In this document: in pieces, positions 56,262 through 64,000 of the stretch
How positions within the stretch are numbered: position 1 is the first letter of the stretch
Layout of the letters: every line of letters starts with the position of its first letter
From: Tigriopus japonicus
Taxonomy: Eukaryota > Arthropoda > Copepoda > Harpacticoida > Harpacticidae
Reading direction: 5' to 3'
DNA length: 64,000 nt
Assembly (NCBI GenBank): GCA_010645155.1
Contig: JAAGOF010000251.1
Location: 1,165,528 to 1,229,527 of the forward strand
Translations under genes and position numbers: made by a program
Notes under the pieces: generated by a model
The model's database searches: none
The model's input: only the letters and a program-made list of their open reading frames with translations
Told to the model about the DNA's origin: nothing

Positions 56262-59200
56262 GCTGAATGGACCGAGTCTTTAATCACTCAAGTTACACTT
56301 GTATTAGGGGAAGAGAGGTCACACCACACTTGAAATCTTGGCTCCCATAGGGTCTTGTCAAAGTACACTCTCTATTCTGTCGGACTTTCAAACTAGTATG
56401 ATGCTACCCAGACACGCCGAGCTTGAATGGCCAACTGTTATCTCTCTACTTGAGCTCTCCAAGTTAGTTGGTGAAGGCTTACGAGAGCAAGGAACCTTCT
56501 GTACGCTCCTGGCCATCCGGTATTCACACGCAGAGCACACGGCGAGTGTCTCTCATTCTCGCTCTCTCTTTCACTCTCTTAGATTCCCAGAGGCGCCATA
56601 CATTTTTGAAGGCAGGGTTTGTAGGCTCTCTTTGGACTAGCTCGACCTCTCCAGCAAGGACAGAAATTCAGCTTGTTCCAATCCACAGTGATCGCGTAGT
56701 TCACGACAACCTAATTGAACAGCCTTCTCGCTGGCTTCTTTTCCAGCTCCTTCCCCCTGTATTCTTTCCGTCAGCATTTTGTAAAAAGGCAGCTTGCCTC
56801 AGGAACAAGGCCCGGCTCGTCTTGTTTTTCTCAGTATACTCCACGGCCTTTGAAAGGCCATGGCTATTTCAGCGGGACAAACCATGCCTCTCTTACTCTT
56901 TCCCATAGGGCTTATATAACCATGGCAATGGCTGGCTTTCCTTTGCTCTGTCAGCGTTACCGGACAGGGAATGCTAGCAGGCAACACATTTCCCAGACTT
57001 CTTTATCCTTCTAATGTGCACTGAATCTGACCTTAACGGGCGCACTCACATCTCTCACAAAATCATCTTGCCTGAGAGGTTAGGGACAGGCCTAGGATTG
57101 ACCCTGGGCGAATGCAAACAGTGTTGTTTCAGTTGTTTCATCCATTACTAAGAGGCAAAGTTAGAGAGCTAGAGAGCCAAGGATCAACCTTAATAAATGG
57201 TGTAGGTGTACTGCTTGTACGTCAATGTCAGGTTTACTATTGTGTAAAGCCACATCTTGGAGCACAGAAGAACGTTGGGAAGGAATAAAGAGGGAACCAA
57301 CCTTTAGGAAGTCAGGCAATTTGGCTGAGATGCGAGGAGCTTAAGGTCGAAGATTGTGGCTCTCTCATAGAACAGCATGGCCGTCTGTAATAACAGACAG
57401 ACGGAATTCCTTGTACTCCATCCAAAATACCAGATTAGTATTCATTTGGCTACCCCTGAGATGACCGGTCTTATTTGGAATTCTGAACATTTGAAGACTT
57501 TGGAAGTCCATTAATATTGATTGTCAACTCTGAGCATTGAGAAAAAATCCAAGGTCAAGCCCAGAAAAGTTTCTTCTTTTGAATATAATTATCTATTTAT
57601 ACCATCTATGTCTCATTAAAGACTTCTCTTCAACCTTATCAAAATTGGAGAAAGCACTTCTCCCTACTGTCAAACCAAGCTCTAGTTGAAAGAACCTTCC
57701 TTCAATCTTCAAGAAGGTTGTTTCGTATTTGCACACTAGCTTAACGAATCCCATCCTAGCAATTCAGCAAATAAGTACTAGCAAACAAAAAGGGTAAGGT
57801 TGACTCAGATTCCAATGCATTCCCAGTTTTATTATTACCATTTGCACAAAACTTTACATCATACGACGTATGTTAGAAGGTGCTTTGTTGATCTGCAAAA
57901 ACATGTGCTCCTCCTCCCTTAACTTTTTGATGGGATGCCGAAAGCTAGGGTAAGTAATCACAACATGCATCACAATTTATATTAAGAACCATAACAGCCA
58001 CCAAGGGGAAGCGGAAGAAAACACTTGTGAACGGACTCAGTACAACCGTTAGAAATGTGTTCCAAATCAAAAGTGGACAAACTAGTTCAAAATCAAACCC
58101 CAACCCTGCTTCAAGCTCCTATGCTATCGTATCACATCTGAAACCTTCTCCATGTTGATGGCTGCCGACGTACGTAATCTGCCAAAACCTGATCATCAAG
58201 GGCTGCCAAATGTCGGCCAAAAAAGTCTACACAACTCGGTGGTTGACGACAACCTCCCGTTCGTATCCACTACAAAGATATGCGAGTATTCTCTGACACA
58301 ATACACCTCTGTGTATGTCGTCAGTTCTTGCTTCCTCTTGGTGTGTATTCTGTGTGCGTAAATTTTTTTAGACTCGACTCCTTGCCCTCCCTCCCTCTGT
58401 ACTTCTCGCTCGCTCGCTTACGTTTTGGACCCGCTTGCTTGCTCGTCTGGACTCGGACTCTAGTATGCTGACGATAATAGCTAACCAATTGTCGATTTTA
58501 AACATGATAGGCCTTCTTATGTTTTGTAATGGCATTAGGATAGGTTGGCTGTGTTCTCAATAGGTCTTATGAGCTTATGCTAGTCTAAAGTAAGATAGCA
58601 GGACAACTTACCTTAATATACAATGAATGGGGTTGTTGGGACCGCCTTGAAGCCCCTAGATACTATATGGGCTTATTTTTGGGACTCCCTAGCCCGATTA
58701 TTAGTTTCAAAATCACTAGTAAACACCGTTTCCAGGTTCGATTGGGATATAACCTTCACTTCACCATTTCACAGGGAGGATCCAACAAAACACCTCAGCC
58801 AACGTGGACTTAATGTCTTACTGAGCAGTTTCGTAGTACAAGGGTTCTAGTTCCTCTACCTTCCTTAGTACAAAAGCTGCTTGCTGTGAGACCAGGCGGA
58901 GGATTGAACATACGGTCTACTGTCTACCGTGGGACCAACAAAAGCTGTGGGCTACATTCGCTAGAAGCCAAGGCATGCCCGAGATTTCATGCCCCAGCAT
59001 GCTCTGGGGCTAGGGACTACATTTGCCCCACTACAGTAGAAATGATCGGAATACTTACATTATGGCTGGTGTATTGTGGGGAATTGTACTGCATCCAAGG
59101 AAACTCTCCTACGTACGTTGTCAACAAGACGAGCTTGTAGGTGGGTTTTGGTGCGAAGAGTACAAGTGTACGAGTTTGCCTAATGGGGAGCCAAAAGTTC

Positions 59201-60946
59201 CAGAAACCACGAGCAGGGCGAGTGTAGTCTTGTTTTCGTCTTAGCCTACCGATCTGCCCTAGCTATGAGGAAGCGTTGCCAAGAATTTAAATACCTGGCT
59301 TGCCAAAAGGTGTTCCTAAAAAATGATCTATTTTTTACCAAATGCTCTAATCTTTAAGATAATATCTTTGCCGCATTCTGCCTTTTCTGAACGGATTTTT
59401 ACCATATTTTTCTTGAGGGAATGTGAACCAACTGAATGGGTGGTGCCATTGGATCCCCAAAGTGAAGACAAAAGGGTGAAATGCGGTGAAATGCGGTCAG
59501 AAATTTGTAATCTCATAGTAATTGCCATCTTGTCATTCATTAAGAACACAAAAGTGTATTTTTGTAGCCAACACATTACTTTGTAAGTAGCATATTGTGA
59601 TTGTCATAATGGTTTTAAATGCGTTTATTTTGCAAAAAGGTTCGAGAAACTACCCCTCTAACACATTGTTATCCTCTAGTTTTGACTACTTCATTATTCA
59701 TGTTTATACTTTGCACTAGTTGAACACCACATATATGAAGACAAAGAATTCCGCGAGGTTCATGGATTGTTCACAACTTTTATAGTTTTTCTCCTCTTCA
59801 AATTTTCACCCTTGTTACACCGAGATCTTGTTAAATACATTAACTTTCTTTACTGAAATTTTGCCTCTTTTGTCGACACTTTCTTCGCTGCGGTTTAGTT
59901 TTCATAACTGCAACTTTTGCAAAAAGTGGCAACAAACACTTCTTTTTGGTAGTGCTGGTTTGATTGACTGAATCAAAAGGGCTCCAAGAAGATGTGACGT
60001 CTACGGAGGGAAGACTTGAGCACTGAAAAGACGGAAATTTGTGAAACTAGGTGATTTGACCAATACCACTGTAGTCGGCTTCTACAGAATAGTACTTTAA
60101 TGGATGGGTTGTCGCTGTTCGCTGGTTCAACTGAGCTAAACCTCATCCTGTCCAACCCAAATCGACCAGAATTAGATCACTTTGGTTCGACTCAATCTTA
60201 CTTGACTGAGTTGAATTTAGATTAAAACAAAAGTCAAACATAATGTCTAAGTAAATCAAGCATGATTGCCTTCTTAACTTAGGGGATTACTTTTCGAAGT
60301 CTGCCCAAAATATTAGTACTGCTTTATTGCCCTTCCGCAAAAAAATGAGAATTTCTTGTAACTTTTCAATAACGTTATGTTTATGCGGCAAATGGCAACA
60401 AAAAATGAAGTACCTCATAACTCCTGACTCCTGAAAGAAGCGCAATTAAATGTTAAATATATCAAAGTAAAAACAGAAAGGATGTTTGACTAATATTGAT
60501 AAATAAACGGCCGAAAATGCGCTTTCCCGATCATCCCTAGGGTTCGCTTGAGTCATAGATACAGCTTCTTTTGTTATCAGTCCCATAACGCATAACTTTA
60601 TTTTCCCGTCAACAACGTTTCTAAATCTTGAAATCACAACAGTACAAACTTAATGAAGCCTCAGGATAAAAAACAGGAAAATAATCTTGATGAGGAAAAA
60701 GATCTGTCTTTGTAGCAATAGACGGTTACTATCAAAGGATGGACGGCTAAATCAGTTGACATGGAGGTCACAGTACTAATACAGCTCCCAAAATTACATC
60801 CTGACGCAAAAGCTTGACCTATTTTCGAACTTCGAATATGAACAAAGCATGCACTTGAATACAGCAAGCCTTTTTTTTTACCTTTTCTTCAAATCTTCCT
60901 GATCACTCCTGATGTGTCAAATATTTGATTCAATTAAGAATGCATG
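56262..60946. other. unique-looking region upstream of nuclear receptor
   Basis: 4.7 kb with more balanced base composition than the repeat-rich half and no repeat family from this window. Many short frames exist but none has family motifs or a convincing exon structure. It probably holds promoter, 5' UTR exons or enhancers of the receptor; no specific site can be called. Confidence 0.4.
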
Positions 60947-61043
60947 GGAGGTTTGTGGGATCTCCTCAAAAATCTTATCACGGGCAGATGAAACGAGAAA
61001 AGGCTTGTTTGGCAACAATAGGTGGCTTGCGAGAGTTTGGGGA
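60947..61043 (-). repeat. partial copy of the 26.4-kb foldback arm
   Basis: Resembles 26381-26480 (shared AAAATCTTATC.CGGGC.GATGAAA and AAAAGGCTTGTTTGGCAACA). It stops near the hAT-like insertion at 61052 and does not resume after it. Confidence 0.7.
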
Positions 61044-61051
61044 CATAGATA

Positions 61052-62187
61052 CAGGGTTGGTCAGGGGGATTATCCCCTCCAAAAAGAGTCCCGTTTATCC
61101 CCCTTGGGATAAACGGGATTTTCCTTCAAGCAGTAAAAGGGATAAACGGGATTTTCCTACTTTTCAAGCTTTTTTCCTACTTTTTCACGCTTTTTTCCTA
61201 CTTTTCAAGCATTTTTTCTTACTCTTCAAGCATTTTTTCCGACCTTAAAAGCATTTTTTTCTTGCTCTTCAAGCATTCTTACCTTAAAAGCAATTTTCTC
61301 TTACTCTTCCAGCATTTTTTCCTACCTTAAAAGCATTTTTTCTGTCTTCAAGCATTTAATCCTATCTTAAAAGCAATTTTCCTACGTTTCAAGCGTTTCT
61401 TCCTCATTTCTATAATTATTCACAAATTTCTGTAACAGTATATTACCCACAAAATCTCACTTTTTTCAATTAAGTCCCACACAAAAAATGATTTCCATTA
61501 ATACAATGAAAACTCCTAGGTTTTTGGCTTTTATTTGTTTGTGTTTCCGAAGTCAAAACGCAGCTTTGCAACTGTAATCTGATATAGGCTGTCTGCTCTG
61601 TAGGAATATTGCAGGGTTAGTTGGGGGACTTTCTCATCCATAAAGCGTCCTGTTTTTTGGGATTAACGGGATTTTCCTCCAAGGAATAACAGGGATAAAG
61701 GGGATTTCCCTCCTTTATCAAACAAATTCCCCTTATTTCTAGAAATTACTTCATTTTTGTGTCTCTGTATTACATTCACTGAGCATGAAGTTTTCTTACC
61801 TCAATATCTTCAACTGTGGAAGACTTCAATTTCATCACCACTCGACAAGTATTGTCAATTGTAACATGTTTTTTGAGTTTGATAATAATTAACAATTATT
61901 TCTGTTATATATCTGTTAAATATTGTAAATATATTTTATTGATATTTATATTAAGCCTTTAGTGTTTGATCGGCCATTTTCAGGGATGCCAAAAAGTATT
62001 CAAACATGTCAAAATCGGAACAAAATTTGCTTTATTTCGTTTATCCACCGGTTCATCCCGTTTGTCCTCCCATTTATCCCGTTTATCCCCCCATTTATCC
62101 CGTTTATCCCGTTTATCCCCCAATTTATCCCGTTTATCCCCGGGTAAAGGGGATAAATCGAAAAAGTTGATCCCCCGACCAACCCTG
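61052..62187 (-). mobile_element. 1.14-kb hAT-like element, copy 2
   Basis: Reverse-oriented counterpart of 42354-43497 with only small differences; ends CAGGGTTGGTC...GACCAACCCTG and perfect 8-bp duplication CATAGATA (61044-61051, 62188-62195). Same GGGATAAAC arrays near both ends. The ~100-residue open frames are repeat artefacts. Confidence 0.93.
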
Positions 62188-62195
62188 CATAGATA

Positions 62196-62540
62196 TAGGC
62201 GCGAAGCGCCTAGATTCCCATCCCTAACACGTCCTCTGGTGCCAGGTGTCCATCTGTTGATGGAGAATTTAACTTCAGTACCGAGATGGACTTAGTCGTT
62301 TTTTAACTTAGCAAATCACTAGAGATGTCCAATAGCAATGTGACCAAAAAAACAACGTGAAAAACTCGCGTTGGCAAAAAAGACACCTGAATTGGATATG
62401 CAAAACTTCCAAGATTCAACAGTTTTTGATATTCCTCGAAACTTCTTGCAAATGGTGCTCATTATGGCTTTCAGATGTTCTAAAGCCTTTTATATTAACT
62501 TTTGGTTTTTATGTATGTGATATTGTTCATCACGCTAACA
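62196..62540. other. no gene assigned; upstream of small candidate gene
   Basis: A good acceptor (GCTAACAG) ends this stretch at 62541, so an upstream exon of the next gene may lie here or further left; none recognised. Confidence 0.35.
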
Positions 62541-62550
62541 GGTGACCAAC

Positions 62551-63103
62551 ATGGAGGTCCATGGTGACCAAATGGCAAATACAGATTACAGATCAACAAA
62601 GGCAGAAGATAAAAAATGGAGTCGAAGGTTTAAGGGCATAAAAGAACGTAGTCCTGTGGGTGTGGAGGTAATATATTGATCGAAGTTTTTCTTACAATTG
62701 GCTGGTTTTCCAATGTACAGTGTTTGATCCCCGAATTTAGTTCAATACTCACTTCAAGTGACCACAATGTAAGTATCGGTTGAACAATAAGTAAATAAAT
62801 CAAACAAACACTGAAAATCAAGTCCTGTTTTTGGTTTTTTATTGTTCTAATGAGATCCATCAATGTACGCCATACTTGTGTGGAAAAGTGTTTCAAAAGG
62901 TGTTGGATTACCACCCTAAATGGGAACTTGGCCCTTTATTAATTTGGCAGAAGAATAAAAGAATCCCGAACTCCCAAGCCATGTTCAAAACCAAGCCGAA
63001 ACCTTTTCTTCGTCAATGTCGATCCAATATGATGAAAAGCAATACGCAAATGCGGGATCCAGACGTGAGGCATCAATACTTGGTGGCGAAGTTAAAATAT
63101 TGA
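62551..63103 (+). CDS. candidate small three-exon gene, unknown function
   Basis: Three open segments join in one frame through canonical borders: 62551-62667 (ends GAG/GTAATA), 62721-62768 (acceptor TGTACAG, donor AAT/GTAAGT) and 62855-63103 (stop TGA); 137 residues, Lys/Arg-rich, with four Cys in the middle. Lengths 117, 48 and 249 are all multiples of three. A possible acceptor just before the first ATG (62541) means the gene may start further upstream. I recognise no family. The borders are convincing, but with no homology this could be chance. Confidence 0.42.
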
Positions 63104-63316
63104 AGTTTAGCCACAAGAATCTCAGTTCAAATGACGGAAAATAGGAAAGCATTAAACAAGACTTTTAAAAAACATTTTTTTATTTACTTCAATGAAGAAC
63201 GATATATTTTAACTTTCCCTAAACCAAGATAAAGAGGGAACCAGATCCAGCTCTCTGAAATTGACGTGACAAGAACAATGTAGTAGTAGTATTTAATGGT
63301 AACGCACCGAACAAAG
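63104..63316. other. no gene seen
   Basis: Short AT-rich stretch after the candidate gene; an AATAAA occurs at about 63318. Confidence 0.3.
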
Positions 63317-63654
63317 GAATAAATTCATTGACAATGCAGATTTTTCGTACGATGTCCTGGATGGTATAGATAAAACAAATGAACGAAGAATCCTGAAAAT
63401 TGGAGAGAAATCAGATCAGTGGTCATTATTTGTAACAGAAAATTCGAGAAATTACCTTTACGCATTAAAAACTTCATTTTTTGAAGAAAAAATGTCGAAT
63501 CGTGAATTGTAAACAAAATATGACATATGATTTTGCTAACAACAAATTTTAAGCAAGTAATCTACATAAACACTAATTATCGAAAACGACATCAAGACTG
63601 ATTAGAAATCTGGAATTCTCTTTTTTCTACGTGATGATGACATCTTCAAATTAC

Positions 63655-63980
63655 CTTGCCATTCCTTGATACAATTGTCTCGGACAAAGTCCTCATCTTG
63701 GTGAACCTCAAACTAGTGAGTTATCCAAGGCAAAGTTTCGATAAGGAAATATCTAGGAATTAAGTTGAGCATTATAATTGACTTGTTACTACTTTTAGAA
63801 ATACGTATTTAGTACTAACCAACGATTTCCTGAGAGAATAACAGTTTTGCGACAAAGCTGGACTTGTCTCCGCTCTTTCTTGATAACATTGTTTTCTTGC
63901 ACCGCTTTTTGATGTCTTTGATTCACGTCGTTCATGTAGCCTTTCAAAAAGGTTTTTAAGGCCTTGATAATCATCTTCAT
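63655..63980 (-). CDS. possible exons of a minus-strand gene, partial
   Basis: A charged exon candidate starts with ATG at 63980 (IIKALKTFLKGYMNDVNQRH, QENNVIKKERRQVQLC) and ends at a GTTAGT donor near 63815. A second open segment near 63710-63655 is followed by a GTAATT donor. Further acceptors near 63480 and 63398 suggest more small exons. The frame linking them is not settled and no family is recognised. Confidence 0.3.
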
Positions 63981-64000
63981 GGATATGTTTGTTTTATGGA

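Noticed and set aside
55262..56908. Several 70-146 residue plus-strand frames upstream of the receptor
   Set aside because: No family motifs, no consistent splice signals, and they overlap each other in different frames; GC-balanced DNA gives such frames by chance.

Overview
The window is nuclear DNA from an animal, most likely an arthropod and plausibly a copepod-like crustacean. The evidence is spliced genes with GT-AG introns, metazoan gene families (DEG/ENaC channel, nuclear receptor, ethanolamine kinase), BEL/Pao and Ty3/Gypsy LTR retrotransposons, an AT-rich background, and a short interstitial run of the arthropod telomere repeat TTAGG at 20.77 kb. The species cannot be fixed from sequence alone.

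Layout. 0-6.6 kb: a BEL/Pao retrotransposon on the minus strand with two 226-bp LTRs differing at one base and a 5-bp target duplication. 6.6-23.2 kb: a repeat field with many non-autonomous hAT-like elements, a defective 4-kb Ty3/Gypsy element broken by a LINE and a MITE, and LINE fragments. 23.8-29.4 kb and 35.0-39.4 kb: two tandem paralogous DEG/ENaC channel genes on the minus strand with the same exon structure (A and B); their N-terminal exons are unresolved. 30-35 kb: a LINE relic, a Tc1/mariner relic and foldback elements. 40-45.5 kb: a tRNA-derived SINE, a nested foldback element, a 1.14-kb hAT-like element and a decayed ORF of unknown family. 47.4-50.7 kb: a four-exon ethanolamine/choline kinase-like gene (plus). 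51.6-56.3 kb: a four-exon nuclear receptor gene (minus), convergent with the kinase. 56.3-61 kb: unique-looking DNA upstream of the receptor. 61.05-62.19 kb: a second 1.14-kb hAT-like element, inverted relative to the first. 62.55-63.10 kb: a possible small three-exon gene. 63.3-64.0 kb: possible exons of another gene leaving the window.

The strongest result is the amount of DNA-transposon structure readable directly: eight insertions carry perfect 8-bp target duplications, two of them supported by an empty paralogous site elsewhere in the window, and several are built internally from short tandem motifs. An 824-bp foldback element with a 7-bp target duplication has a 32-bp perfect-hairpin relative inserted at the end of a Tc1/mariner transposase relic. 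No intact DNA transposase is encoded here, so all of these would depend on proteins made elsewhere.

The cellular genes do not form one pathway. The channel pair is a local duplication. The kinase would act in phosphatidylethanolamine synthesis but lacks a key metal-binding Asp. The receptor is a ligand-regulated-type transcription factor with an unusual P-box.
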